In this document: piece by piece, positions 1-9,253 of the stretch
Numbering within the stretch: the stretch's first letter is position 1
How the letters are laid out: every line of letters begins with the position of its first letter
Notes under the pieces: generated by a model
Seen by the model: the letters and a program-made list of their open reading frames with translations, nothing else
The model's database searches: none
Told to the model about the DNA's origin: nothing
Source: Cytophagales bacterium WSM2-2
GTDB taxonomy: Bacteria; Bacteroidota; Bacteroidia; Cytophagales; Cyclobacteriaceae
Assembly: GCA_015472025.1 (NCBI GenBank)
Contig: BNHL01000001.1
Coordinates: 558,001 to 622,000, forward strand
Reading direction: 5' to 3'
DNA: 64,000 nucleotides
Translations under genes and position numbers: made by a program

Positions 1-2
1 AC

Positions 3-290
3 AACTGGGCCATTCACCAGATGCACACAACTACCAATTTTGGGCACAAGAATAAACTGCTATCATGGTATGTGGGCGGACTGAATTACCAGGTGGAGCA
101 TCACTTGTTCCCCAATGTTTGTCATGTTCACTACCGTAAGTTGGCACCAATCGTTGAAGAAACAGCAAAGGAATTCGGAGTTCCCTATAAATCAGTAGAC
201 ACTTTCATGCAAGCCCTTGTTGCACACGCCAAGGTAATGAAAGAGCTTGGAGCTAAACCGGAATTTACTCCATCGATGAGTTTAGCTTAA
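3..290 (+). CDS. Fatty acid desaturase, C-terminal fragment
   Basis: Only the last 95 or so codons are in the window; the reading frame is open from the left edge (NWAIHQMHTTTNF) and ends in TAA. The piece carries the third histidine box in the front-end desaturase form QVEHH (QxxHH), followed by a soluble tail. Such membrane di-iron enzymes use O2 and electrons from a reductase to put double bonds into acyl chains of acyl-CoA or lipid. The QVEHHLFP motif resembles delta-5/delta-6 and linoleoyl-CoA desaturase-like bacterial proteins; substrate and regiospecificity cannot be told from this fragment. The last 9 bases overlap the convergent phosphatase gene. Confidence 0.9.
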   Translation, partial: NWAIHQMHTTTNFGHKNKLLSWYVGGLNYQVEHHLFPNVCHVHYRKLAPIVEETAKEFGVPYKSVDTFMQALVAHAKVMKELGAKPEFTPSMSLA

Positions 291-791
291 TATAATTTCA
301 CAAACTTCAGAAAGGCCGGCTACCATAAAGTCGGCTTTTTCATTTTCTTCAATTTCATCACCAACCTGAATAGTCCTGATTCCAAGATTTCGAGCAGGCA
401 CAATATCTCGTCCACGATCACCAACCATCCAGGACTTGCTTGCATCTATATCGAACCGGGCAATAGCCTTCTCAAACAGCAGCGTTCCGGGTTTGCGCGA
501 AAGAGAAGCGGAAACCGTTGGGTGATCCGGTGAAAAGTAGAAATGATCAATCAAGTCTCCACAGAAATGCTGAAAGTAACGATGACATTCGTCCATCTGT
601 TCGCGTGTGTACAGGCCTTGAGCAATCCCAGATTGGTTGGTAACAACTACGAGCACATACCCTGATGTTTTAAGCCGATGCAGCGTCTCAACAACTCCCG
701 GCATGATTTTAAAATTTTTTACTTCGAAGGTATAGTTGGGATTGTCCTCATTAAGGACACCATCGCGGTCAAGAAAAACACAAGGTCTCAT
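282..791 (-). CDS. HAD-family phosphatase, GmhB / HisB-N type
   Basis: A 169-residue HAD-superfamily hydrolase. Motif I is DRDGVLNED near residue 8, motif II is VTNQSG near residue 50, and the C-terminal motif is GDRGRDI, together with the RKPG loop typical of D-glycero-D-manno-heptose 1,7-bisphosphate 7-phosphatase (GmhB) and histidinol-phosphate phosphatase. In those enzymes a Cys-rich loop before RKPG binds zinc; here the loop reads SPDHPTVSASLSRKPG and has no cysteine, so the zinc site is absent and the exact substrate is open. It starts inside the stop region of the upstream GT87 gene (4-base ATGA overlap), so the two are translationally coupled and probably serve the same glycan pathway. 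Confidence 0.85.
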   Translation of the reverse strand: MRPCVFLDRDGVLNEDNPNYTFEVKNFKIMPGVVETLHRLKTSGYVLVVVTNQSGIAQGLYTREQMDECHRYFQHFCGDLIDHFYFSPDHPTVSASLSRKPGTLLFEKAIARFDIDASKSWMVGDRGRDIVPARNLGIRTIQVGDEIEENEKADFMVAGLSEVCEIILS

Positions 792-1960
792 GAGTCGATA
801 AATTGATTAGGCTTGAATGACAGTTCAAAAAAACAAACAAAATAAATGACTATACATGGAATTGTTTTTACAGACCATGGCTCAAAGAAATTATCCTGAA
901 TAAAGTTGGGAAAAATATCGGTGGGCGAAAGTGATGTAAAAACGAATGCCAGTATAACAAGAAAGCTACGCCACCTGCTTTCAATTCCAGATGAAATACC
1001 CCAAACTCCAACGCCTGCCATTGCAATAATGAATGTGGGGGATTCTGCCTTGTGATTAAATACTACAATCCATAGTAAAACTGCCGCAAGGAAAGTCATT
1101 CGGAAATTGACATACTTATAAAAATGAATTTTCGTCAATGGGATTAAAAAAAGGATGACACCTGTTAACAATACGAGATTTTGCGAGGCCGTCAGACCAA
1201 ACCACGATTTTATAACTCCGACTAATGAAAGGTAATTGGGGACATAATCGCTCTGCAAGAGTACCCACCAACTTTCATAACAACCTCTCAATTGATTAAA
1301 GTCGATTATCATCAATGGGAGTACTGCCAATAAAATCATTGCCGCTGCTGAATATCCAACCATTTTCCAGCGCTGCGGATAGAGAAGACAAATGGCGAAG
1401 GCAAACAAGCCAAACAATTTGATATAAACCGTGAGCGCAATACATAGGCATCCCAGGAAAAAATCTTCCTTTTCCATTAAACCGAAGGCAAGAATAATCA
1501 AGCCGGCAATTAGAGCATTGCTCTGTGAGTTTTGTAAAGAGGTGAGTAACTCGACAACAGCAACGAGCATGATGATGTTTTTTTCCCGCGTGCCCAGCGG
1601 CAGTCGTTGAATTCCAAAATACAATACAAAGGCATTGAGCAGATTCCAGAATAAGAGTCCAGCCCAATCGGGCATCCATGCGAGTGTACCAAAAGCCAGA
1701 GAAAATGTGGGGCTGTATTTATAAAGATCCCAGTATTCGCTGGGGTAAAGTGCATACAGATCAATCCCCTTCAGCAAATGAAAAAAAGACTGCTTAAAAA
1801 TGATGTAGTTGTTATAGTGAGTGAAATCAAACGGCAGATTCTCAAATTTTTTGATTCCCCCGTAATACGCTTGCAGGGTAGCAACAACAGCCAGCAAAGT
1901 ATAGATAACTAAAAGAATATGAGGCTTTTGCAGGAAAAAATCTTTCAGTTTTTTAAACAT
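788..1960 (-). CDS. GT87-family (DUF2029) polyprenyl-P-mannose-dependent mannosyltransferase
   Basis: A 390-residue integral membrane protein with about ten hydrophobic segments. The first extracytoplasmic loop has the family signature of an acidic residue followed by aromatic residues (DFTHYNNY, then DLYALYP and KYSPTFS), and a later loop has NSQSNA, matching the QxN-type motif of GT87 (DUF2029) transferases. Known GT87 enzymes take mannose from polyprenyl-phosphate-mannose outside the cytoplasmic membrane and add it to lipid or polysaccharide acceptors. The divergent neighbour 41 bases away is a polyprenyl-phosphate mannose synthase, which would make exactly that donor. Acceptor unknown. 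Confidence 0.75.
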   Translation of the reverse strand: MFKKLKDFFLQKPHILLVIYTLLAVVATLQAYYGGIKKFENLPFDFTHYNNYIIFKQSFFHLLKGIDLYALYPSEYWDLYKYSPTFSLAFGTLAWMPDWAGLLFWNLLNAFVLYFGIQRLPLGTREKNIIMLVAVVELLTSLQNSQSNALIAGLIILAFGLMEKEDFFLGCLCIALTVYIKLFGLFAFAICLLYPQRWKMVGYSAAAMILLAVLPLMIIDFNQLRGCYESWWVLLQSDYVPNYLSLVGVIKSWFGLTASQNLVLLTGVILFLIPLTKIHFYKYVNFRMTFLAAVLLWIVVFNHKAESPTFIIAMAGVGVWGISSGIESRWRSFLVILAFVFTSLSPTDIFPNFIQDNFFEPWSVKTIPCIVIYFVCFFELSFKPNQFIDS

Positions 1961-2001
1961 ACCAAAAGTGATATTTTTAGCTTTTAAATAAATTCCTGCC
2001 C

Positions 2002-2742
2002 GTGAGTAACGCCCTTGTAATCATCCCCACTTACAATGAAAAGGAGAACATCGTCCAAATCATTAAAGCGGTGATGGAGCAGCCCAAAGACTTTCATCTG
2101 CTGATCATTGACGACAACTCGCCCGATGGTACAGCAGACCTGGTCAAGGGCTTGCAAAATACTTACAATAACGGCACGGAAAAAAAACTTCACCTGATTC
2201 AACGTGCCGGCAAGCTTGGCTTGGGCACTGCATACATTGAAGGCTTTAAATATGCCCTGCAAAACGGGTTTGACTACATCCTTGAAATGGATGCGGATTT
2301 TTCACATGACCCGAGAGATCTTCAACGCCTTTACTTTGCCTGCTCGGAAGGTGGCTATGACCTTTCGGTCGGGTCGCGATACTCTAAGGGAGTGAACGTA
2401 GTCAACTGGCCTATGAGCCGGGTGCTTCTCTCCTATTTTGCCAGTCGGTATGTCAGGATCATTACCGGAATACCAATTCACGATACAACCGCTGGATTTG
2501 TTTGCTACAAGCGACAAGTGCTGGAGAAAATCCCACTGGACAGAGTGAAATTTGTAGGCTATGCTTTTCAAATTGAAATGAAGTTCCTGACATGGAAATA
2601 TGGATTTAAGCTCACCGAAGTTCCAATCGTGTTTACCGACCGGACACTTGGGCAATCCAAAATGTCTGTAGGGATTTTCAAGGAAGGATTTTGGGGAGTT
2701 TTGCAGATGAAAGTGAGGAGTTGGTTCCGGAGCTTTAAGTAA
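2002..2742 (+). CDS. Polyprenyl-phosphate mannose synthase (GT2, DPM1-like)
   Basis: A 246-residue soluble GT2 glycosyltransferase of the dolichol-phosphate-mannose synthase type. Visible motifs: PTYNEKENI at the start, DDNSPDGTADL near residue 37, the metal-binding DADFSHDP near residue 95, and the VPIVFTDR / GQSKMS region at the C-terminus. It lacks the C-terminal membrane helices of some homologues. It transfers mannose (or another hexose) from a GDP- or UDP-sugar to a polyprenyl phosphate at the inner face of the cytoplasmic membrane. The start is GTG; the frame opens directly with SNALVIIPTYNE so nothing is missing. It is divergent from the GT87 gene, its probable partner. Confidence 0.88.
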   Translation: MSNALVIIPTYNEKENIVQIIKAVMEQPKDFHLLIIDDNSPDGTADLVKGLQNTYNNGTEKKLHLIQRAGKLGLGTAYIEGFKYALQNGFDYILEMDADFSHDPRDLQRLYFACSEGGYDLSVGSRYSKGVNVVNWPMSRVLLSYFASRYVRIITGIPIHDTTAGFVCYKRQVLEKIPLDRVKFVGYAFQIEMKFLTWKYGFKLTEVPIVFTDRTLGQSKMSVGIFKEGFWGVLQMKVRSWFRSFK

Positions 2743-2812
2743 TCGTTAAAAAGCGATTCTATTCTCATCGCTGGATTGATAGCGATCACTGCAAAATAGA
2801 AATAACGAAACA

Positions 2813-3049
2813 ATGAAAAGTAAAATTTCAAGAAGAGTCAACGGTAGTATGGCGATCTATTACGGAGCTGGATTGCTGATAACCGCTTTCGGTATTTTAG
2901 TTGCTGGCGCAATCTGGTTCTACAAAAATTTGATCAGCGAAACCGATTTTTCATGGTGGTCGCTCTTCGGCATCCTGCTCGCTTTGACAGCTTTCGGATT
3001 AGGCGGTTACTCCCTGGTGCGCACCGGACAGGAGGAATTGGAAGGCTGA
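2813..3049 (+). CDS. Small two-helix membrane protein
   Basis: A 78-residue protein not recognised as a named family. A basic N-terminus (MKSKISRR) is followed by two hydrophobic segments, roughly residues 14-37 and 46-68, joined by an acidic loop with FSWWS, and ending in an acidic tail. It lies between the mannose synthase and the TPR kinase gene, on the same strand as both. Coding is supported by ATG start, good fit to the gap and typical inner-membrane hairpin topology; the function is unknown. Confidence 0.6.
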   Translation: MKSKISRRVNGSMAIYYGAGLLITAFGILVAGAIWFYKNLISETDFSWWSLFGILLALTAFGLGGYSLVRTGQEELEG

Positions 3050-3098
3050 TTTCTCTTTGACCATGCGACTTCTATGCTTAGATTTAGATAGATTTCAC

Positions 3099-5106
3099 AT
3101 GCGCTCCGTCACATCAATACTGATCTTCATTTTTGCTTTTAGAGTGCATGCCCAGACTTCTGAAAAACAACTTCGCGATAGTCTCAGCATCGCAGGTGAC
3201 GACAAACCAAAATTAGATCTGCTCCTGAAGCTGGCAAGGAAAGTTGCCACTCATTCGCCTGATTCTTCAATGAAGTTGGCCATGAATGCTTTCTTCATCG
3301 CCAAGCGAAGCGAAAATGAAAAGGACCTTGCAAAGGTATACCGGCTCTTTGGACGCATTTATTTTGATCAGGGAAAATATTCACTGGCCATCGACAATAG
3401 CAAACAAGCCCTCGCTCATTCTCAGAACGTCCGCGATTCAGCTGTAATGTCGTCCGAACTTAATGACATCGCGCGTGGCTACTTGCGAATTGGTGACCCC
3501 AAACTTGCGCTGGAATTCCTGCACTCTGCACTTGACATCTCAACCGCAAAAAAAGACAATGAGATGATCGGTGTGGTCAACAACAATATGGCAATGGCGC
3601 TGGTCGATTCTGGGGAAGATTCTCTTGCCTTAAAATATTACATCAAGTCTCTGAACATCGCGGAAAAAGCAAAAGATACTTCGAGCATAATCCTTTCGTA
3701 CAACAATCTGGGCTATCATTATTTTCGAATGAAAAAAATGAAAGAGCAAGAGGAGTGTTTCATCAAAGCCCTGGAACTTCTTGAAAAAGCTAAGGATGAA
3801 AAATTGTATGGGATCACCTATGATAACATCGGGTCGATGTGGGAAGAAAGGGGAAATTTGTCAAAAGCTTTTGCGTATTATCAAAAAGAGTTGGAGTACG
3901 AAAGAAAATCCGGCGTGAAAGTCTATGTGGCTGAAGCTCTGAAGAGCCTTGCCAACCTTTGTATTAAAATGAAAAATTACCAGATGGCGCTTAACTACGC
4001 CATGGAGGGCTATCGCTTGAGCGAGCAAATTCAATCAGCGGATTTAAAAGCGGCTGCCGCCCGAAATCTGTCTGTGGCTTTTGAAAAAGTAAGGCAATTC
4101 GATCAATCGCTCCATTTTTTGAAAATTGCTACCACAATTAACGATAGTTTGACTTCTATCGAAAAAGCAAAAACCATTTCCAATCTTGCCTCACGTTATG
4201 AGCTCACGAAAAAAGAATCGGAAATAAAATCGCTCAATCTTGAAAAACAGATGCAACAATCGGAGTTGCAGCAGGAGACAAAAGTGAAGTATGGACTTAT
4301 CGCCTTCCTTGGCGTAGTCAGTATTCTATTCGTGGTGGCTGTTTATCAATACAGAGCCAGGAAAAAAGCAAATGACATGCTGGTGGTCTGGAGCCAGGCT
4401 GTAGACCAAAAATCAGCAGCTCGACAACCTTAATAAAGTAAAAGACAAGATCTTCTCTTCCATTGCACATGACATCCGGAGTCCATTGGCATCACTCCAG
4501 GGGCTAATTTCACTTCTGAATCAAAACATTCTTTCGCAGGAAGAATTTCAGAAAATCACAGTAGAGCTCTCAGCCCGTGTCAATACGACATCCTCTCTGC
4601 TTGAAAATCTTTTAAACTGGTCAAAGAATCAAATCGCCACCGCAAAAGCTAATCCGGTAAAGACTGATGTGAAAAGGCTCGTAGACGATTGTATTTCGCT
4701 TTATGCCAATAACGCCAAAGGAAAAAACATAAAGCTCCTTAGTAAAATCAGCGAGCCGGTATTTATCTACGCTGACGAAGAAATGATTAGGATTACTTTG
4801 CGAAATTTGATTTCGAATGCTATAAAATTCACTCGCAATAATGGTGAAGTCAACGTTGAGTCTTCACACCAGGATAACATCCTTTGTATTTCAATTTCTG
4901 ATTCCGGTGTGGGGATTCCGGAAGAAGATATTTCCAAGATCTTCAGCTTTGAAGCCTATACTACTCCCGGAACGGCCAAGGAAAAAGGGACTGGCCTGGG
5001 CCTTATCTTATGCAAAGAGTTTATTGAAAAAAATGGTGGAGAAATGCGTGTGGACAGTCGCTACGGTGAAGGTTCAATTTTTAGCTTTACAGTTCCGAAA
5101 GCCTAG
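3099..5106 (+). pseudogene. TPR sensor histidine kinase interrupted by a frameshift
   Basis: Two open frames together make one Bacteroidota-type TPR histidine kinase. The first (ATG at 3099, stop at 4433) holds a signal peptide ending VHAQ, about six TPR units, a coiled coil and a membrane helix near LIAFLGVVSILFVVAVY. The second continues with NKVKDKIFSSIAHDIRSPL, the phospho-acceptor H-box, then NLISNAIKFT, DSGVGI and GTGLGL of the HATPase domain. The join is at 4407-4413, where CAA-AAA-TCA in the first frame becomes CAA-(A)-AAT-CAG in the second: one extra A in a run of five. No phosphorelay would result from either part alone: the sensor half lacks the kinase and the kinase half lacks a good start. 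It is either a recent mutation or a base-calling error. Confidence 0.8.
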
Positions 5107-5109
5107 TCA

Positions 5110-6477
5110 TTAATCAAAACGGATCGCCTTCACCGGCTGAATGCGAGAAATAAAGCGTGTGGGCAACAGGAGTACAAGCGACACCACTACAAACACAAAT
5201 AAGTTCAGGATGATTACTGTACCCCAATTCCATTGAATGGGGACATAACTCATGTAGTAGTCGTGCGGATTCAGCTTGATCCAATGAAACTGGTCTTGTA
5301 AAAAGCAGATTCCAAGACCAATGATATTTCCATACAAAAGGCCACGCGCGATCAGGTTCATTCCATTAAAAATAAAAACAGAACGGATAAGCCTGTTCTT
5401 CGCTCCGATCGCTTTGAGCAAACCAACCATCGGAATACGCTCCATCACTAAAATCAAGACAACCGAAATCATATTGACGCTCACTACAATCACGATGATC
5501 CACAACAAAATCCTAACCTGCCTTTTTACGAGGTCAAGCCATTCAAATACTGTGCTGTATTTGTCCCTTACAGTCTCAATATTCAAATCAAAATCCATCG
5601 ACTCACCAATTTGTTGCTGGGCCTCATCGGCAGCAGCCCGGTCAAAATCATATTTATAGGCCCAGACAGCCGAAATAGTAGTCAAGAATTTATTCGGTTC
5701 GTCAGGGTTATCCAGGATTCGTTCCCGAATAGCGGTACTGTAATCACTCAGATCTTTTTTCAACAATTGATACGAGTCGAAGGAATTAAAATTAACGAGT
5801 ACCTCGAGACCACCAGCTTGCTTTGAAGTCCATCCATTGAGTTGCTGTACCAGCCGGAGGTCTCCGATCACTACTTTGCTGTCGAAATATTCAGAAAGGT
5901 TTGTTTCATAAATACCTCTGATCGTCAACTTCCGGAATCGTGGTGGGTTCTGGAAAAAATGCAACACTACCGCATCGCCTACTTTTGCATTGATCTTATT
6001 TGCAATCGAACGGCTGATGACAATGTCATGTGAATATCCCGAATCAGGGAATGAAAGAAATTTTCCTTCCGTGAGATTTTCTTTAAAAGATGCCAGGTTA
6101 AAGCTTTTCCCAACGCCTTTGAAAACTATTCCGAGAACTTCGTTTTCAGTTTTAATCAGTCCTGCCTTGTGGCTGTATTCCTGCACATGCTTTACAAACG
6201 GAAATTTTTCAGGATGTTGATATAAGTCAATTTCAAAGTCGAAGGGCTGCTCCGCAACCGCGTTGTTCATCGTAAATTTCGTGATGAGCAAATGATTGCT
6301 GAACGAGTAAATTTTTTCCTTCACGTTATTCTGAAACCCCTCCATGATCAGGAAAGACACAATAGCTGCAGCAAGGCCAACGGCAATACTCCCTATCGCC
6401 ACTTTATGGATAATCGAAGAAAAACTTCCGGCTTCGGCAGTCCTGATTCTTTTAGATATGAAATAAGAAAGGTTCAA
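5110..6477 (-). CDS. LolC/LolE-type ABC transporter permease
   Basis: A 455-residue permease of the lipoprotein-releasing (LolCE / MacB-FtsX) kind. Topology is one N-terminal membrane helix near residues 27-47 (GSIAVGLAAAIVSFLIMEGF), a large periplasmic domain of about 250 residues, then three helices in the C-terminal 150 residues. Conserved permease features near the second helix are VNMISVVLILVMER and VGLLKAIGA (residues about 335-360). Together with a LolD-type ATPase, not encoded here, such proteins pull lipoproteins from the inner membrane and hand them to LolA. Alternative roles in the MacB-like superfamily cannot be excluded. It converges on the kinase gene with 3 bases between stops and is divergent from the NamZ gene. 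Confidence 0.85.
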   Translation of the reverse strand: MNLSYFISKRIRTAEAGSFSSIIHKVAIGSIAVGLAAAIVSFLIMEGFQNNVKEKIYSFSNHLLITKFTMNNAVAEQPFDFEIDLYQHPEKFPFVKHVQEYSHKAGLIKTENEVLGIVFKGVGKSFNLASFKENLTEGKFLSFPDSGYSHDIVISRSIANKINAKVGDAVVLHFFQNPPRFRKLTIRGIYETNLSEYFDSKVVIGDLRLVQQLNGWTSKQAGGLEVLVNFNSFDSYQLLKKDLSDYSTAIRERILDNPDEPNKFLTTISAVWAYKYDFDRAAADEAQQQIGESMDFDLNIETVRDKYSTVFEWLDLVKRQVRILLWIIVIVVSVNMISVVLILVMERIPMVGLLKAIGAKNRLIRSVFIFNGMNLIARGLLYGNIIGLGICFLQDQFHWIKLNPHDYYMSYVPIQWNWGTVIILNLFVFVVVSLVLLLPTRFISRIQPVKAIRFD

Positions 6478-6507
6478 ACAGATAAGTTACCTTGCAAAAT
6501 AATCAAA

Positions 6508-7674
6508 ATGAGAATGATTAGAAATTTCACTGTTGTGCTCTGTCTGGCATCCATCTCAGTAGCAGGCTTGGCCCAATCAAAAAATAAGATCATCACCGGA
6601 GCCGAACAAATGGACCAACTGTTGCCTATACTTAAGGATCAACGGGTTGCACTCCTGGTCAACAATACCTCAGTGATTGGCAAAACTCATTTAGTGGACT
6701 CTCTACTTCGTCTGAAAGTCAATATCAAGAAAATATTTTCACCCGAACATGGATTTCGCGGCAACGCCCCTGACGGAGCCCACGTCAGTGACTCAACGGA
6801 TGCCGGCACCGGCCTCCCGATCGCCTCTCTTTATGGAAAAAACAGGAAGGCCACACCTGAGCAATTGGCTGATGTGGATATAGTGATTTTTGATATCCAG
6901 GATGTAGGTGCGCGCTTTTACACTTACATCAGTTCTATGCACTACATGATGGAAGCCTGTGCTGAAAATGGAAAGAAAATGATTGTGCTTGACCGTCCCA
7001 ATCCCAACGGCTCTTACGTTGACGGCCCGGTTCATAGCCTGGAGCAAAAGTCCTTTGTAGGGATGCACCCGATTCCCATCGCTTACGGATTGACGATGGG
7101 TGAACTGGCAACCATGATCAACGGAGAAGGCTGGCTGACTGACAAAAAGAAATGCAATCTTCAGGTGATCACACTAAAGAACTATGACCACAAGAAAAAA
7201 TATTCTCTGTCGATCAAACCATCTCCCAATTTACCAACCGACCACGCCATAGCTATGTACCCATCAATTTGTTTGTTTGAAGGAACAGTCATGAGCCTCG
7301 GCCGTGGTACGATGACTCCTTTTGAAATCCTGGGGCATCCATCTTTTAAAGACAAATACGCTTTTCAGTTTACTCCGAAAAGTATTCCGACTATGTCAAA
7401 GACTCCCCCACTGGAAAATAAAACCTGTTATGGAATTGATCTCACCAAGGAAAAAGCTCCATCAGAAGTTTCACTGAAATACTTGATCAAGTTCTACAGT
7501 GAATTCCCCGAAAAGGAAAAATTCTTTATCAATTACTTCAATACGCTGGCAGGTAATAAGACATTGAAAGAGCAAATCATCAAGGGCATGAGTGAAAAGG
7601 AAATAAAAGCTACATGGCAAAAGGACCTGGATGACTACAAAGTCAAAAGAAAAAAATACTTGTTGTATCCGTAA
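6508..7674 (+). CDS. DUF1343 protein, NamZ-like exo-beta-N-acetylmuramidase
   Basis: A 388-residue secreted protein. The start at 6508 gives a clean signal peptide (MRMIRNFTVVLCLASISVAGLAQ); the frame extends further upstream into the divergent permease gene but that part has no signal and is disregarded. The family (YbbC/NamZ, DUF1343) removes terminal N-acetylmuramic acid from peptidoglycan fragments during wall recycling. Conserved blocks visible here are FSPEHGFRG with the likely catalytic Glu, DIQDVGARFYTYISSM, and DRPNPNG. The protein would act in the periplasm. No other muropeptide recycling gene is adjacent. Confidence 0.88.
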   Translation: MRMIRNFTVVLCLASISVAGLAQSKNKIITGAEQMDQLLPILKDQRVALLVNNTSVIGKTHLVDSLLRLKVNIKKIFSPEHGFRGNAPDGAHVSDSTDAGTGLPIASLYGKNRKATPEQLADVDIVIFDIQDVGARFYTYISSMHYMMEACAENGKKMIVLDRPNPNGSYVDGPVHSLEQKSFVGMHPIPIAYGLTMGELATMINGEGWLTDKKKCNLQVITLKNYDHKKKYSLSIKPSPNLPTDHAIAMYPSICLFEGTVMSLGRGTMTPFEILGHPSFKDKYAFQFTPKSIPTMSKTPPLENKTCYGIDLTKEKAPSEVSLKYLIKFYSEFPEKEKFFINYFNTLAGNKTLKEQIIKGMSEKEIKATWQKDLDDYKVKRKKYLLYP

Positions 7675-7698
7675 GCAGGTCTTTCCTGTCAATTCAAA

Positions 7699-8334
7699 AT
7701 GACCAAGGCTGAAAAAGTCGCAGACATCCTTAAGATATTGGAAAAATATTTTCCAAACCCGGAAATTCCTCTTCATCATAAAGATGCTTACACATTACTG
7801 ATTTCTGTTTTGCTTTCTGCCCAGTGCACCGATGAGCGAGTGAACAAAACCACTCCCGCACTCTTCAAGATGGCCGACAATCCATTTGATATGATGAAGT
7901 TCACAGTCGATGAAATCCGTGAGGTCATCAAGCCTTGTGGGCTATCACCTATGAAATCAAAGGGAATTGCCGGCCTGTCAAAAATCCTGGTGGAAAAATA
8001 CAATGGCCAGGTACCATCAACCTTTGAAGAACTCGAGGAATTACCGGCTGTTGGGCATAAAACGGCTTCCGTGGTCATGACACAGTGGTTCGGAATACCC
8101 GCCTTCCCTGTCGACACGCACATTCACCGGCTTGCCCATCGGTGGGGCTTGTCAGATGGGAAAAGTGTAGAGCAAACAGAAAAAGACCTGAAGAGGTTGA
8201 TTCCGCAAGAAAAGTGGAACAAGGCCCATCTCCAGATTATCTACTTTGGACGCCAGTTCTGCCCTGCCCGCGGACATGTGTGGACCGACTGCCCTATTTG
8301 TAAAAAGTACATGAGAAAAGAATTGCGAGACTGA
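7699..8334 (+). CDS. nth: Endonuclease III (DNA glycosylase/AP lyase)
   Basis: A 211-residue HhH-GPD glycosylase. The helix-hairpin-helix ELPAVGHKTASVV contains the catalytic Lys (about residue 121) and VDTHIHRLAHR contains the catalytic Asp (about residue 139). It excises oxidised pyrimidines and cleaves the abasic site. The usual C-terminal iron-sulfur motif C-x6-C-x2-C-x5-C is incomplete: here C-x9-C-x2-C (FCPARGHVWTDCPIC) is seen and the fourth Cys is missing, so the 4Fe-4S cluster is probably not formed in the standard way. The gene ends 1 base before fmt and is probably cotranscribed with it. Confidence 0.93.
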   Translation: MTKAEKVADILKILEKYFPNPEIPLHHKDAYTLLISVLLSAQCTDERVNKTTPALFKMADNPFDMMKFTVDEIREVIKPCGLSPMKSKGIAGLSKILVEKYNGQVPSTFEELEELPAVGHKTASVVMTQWFGIPAFPVDTHIHRLAHRWGLSDGKSVEQTEKDLKRLIPQEKWNKAHLQIIYFGRQFCPARGHVWTDCPICKKYMRKELRD

Positions 8335-8335
8335 G

Positions 8336-9253
8336 ATGAATAACCTGCGCATCGTTTTTATGGGCACGCCTGAATTTGCTGTGCCAAGCCTGGAAATCCT
8401 TGTGGAGAATAAATTCAACGTTGTGGCAGTGATTACTGCACCGGATAAACCACAAGGCCGTGGGCAAAAGCTAACGGCATCACCAGTGAAAGAATGTGCA
8501 CTGAAGTACTCTATTCCGGTACTCCAGCCCAGTAATTTGAAATCACCGGAATTCATCAATGAACTGAAGAGTTACAACGCAAATTTACAGGTAGTGGTGG
8601 CTTTTAGAATGCTTCCGGAAATAGTGTGGGCCATGCCATCGCTTGGTACTTTTAATCTGCACGCTTCTCTCCTGCCGCAATACCGTGGTGCCGCTCCGAT
8701 TAACTGGGCCATCATCAATGGTGAAAAAGAAACCGGGGCAACTACTTTCTTCCTGAAACATGAAATCGACACCGGCAGTATTATCTACCAGGAAAAAGAG
8801 GAAATCAGGGATGATGACAACGTGGGCTCACTCTACGATCGACTGATGAAGAAAGGGTCAACGCTGGTTCTAAAAACGGTCAAAGCGATTGAAGCCGGAA
8901 ACGTACCTTCTCAACCGCAAGACGAATCATCAGTTCTAAAACACGCACCAAAGATTTTCAAAGAGACTTGCGAAATCAATTGGAACCAGCCTTCGGAAGT
9001 CATCAGAAATTTTGTTCGGGGGCTTAGTCCATATCCTGCCGCCTGGACAACACTCAACGGAAAAATTTTCAAGTTATTCAAAGTAGCAATCGATAGTAAG
9101 CAGTCAGCAGCCGAGTATGGTCAGCTCGAAACTGACAATAAAACATTCCTTCGTGTAAAAGCCCGGGATGGCTGGGTTTCTATTCTTGAATTTCAGCCGG
9201 AAGGGAAAAAGAAAATGGGTGTAGAGGAGTTCTTCCGCGGAAACAAGATTTGA
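8336..9253 (+). CDS. fmt: Methionyl-tRNA formyltransferase
   Basis: A 305-residue enzyme that formylates Met-tRNAfMet with 10-formyltetrahydrofolate for translation initiation. The N-terminal formyltransferase domain shows FMGTPEFAVPSL, the catalytic Asn/His/Asp set in NLHASLLPQYRGAAPINWAI and EIDTGSII, and the C-terminal OB-like tRNA-binding domain starts near residue 205 (RNFVRGLSPYPAAWT). Length and motifs match the family. It follows nth with one base between the stop and the start. The usual neighbour def (peptide deformylase) is not in the window. Confidence 0.96.
   Translation: MNNLRIVFMGTPEFAVPSLEILVENKFNVVAVITAPDKPQGRGQKLTASPVKECALKYSIPVLQPSNLKSPEFINELKSYNANLQVVVAFRMLPEIVWAMPSLGTFNLHASLLPQYRGAAPINWAIINGEKETGATTFFLKHEIDTGSIIYQEKEEIRDDDNVGSLYDRLMKKGSTLVLKTVKAIEAGNVPSQPQDESSVLKHAPKIFKETCEINWNQPSEVIRNFVRGLSPYPAAWTTLNGKIFKLFKVAIDSKQSAAEYGQLETDNKTFLRVKARDGWVSILEFQPEGKKKMGVEEFFRGNKI

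Noticed and set aside
4400..4440. Programmed ribosomal frameshift in the TPR kinase
   Set aside because: The required shift is +1, there is no -1 slippery heptamer with downstream structure and no known +1 site; a one-base indel in the A-run is simpler.
6292..6507. N-terminal extension of the NamZ-like protein
   Set aside because: It overlaps the divergent permease gene, lacks a signal peptide and is not conserved; the ATG at 6508 gives a clean signal peptide.
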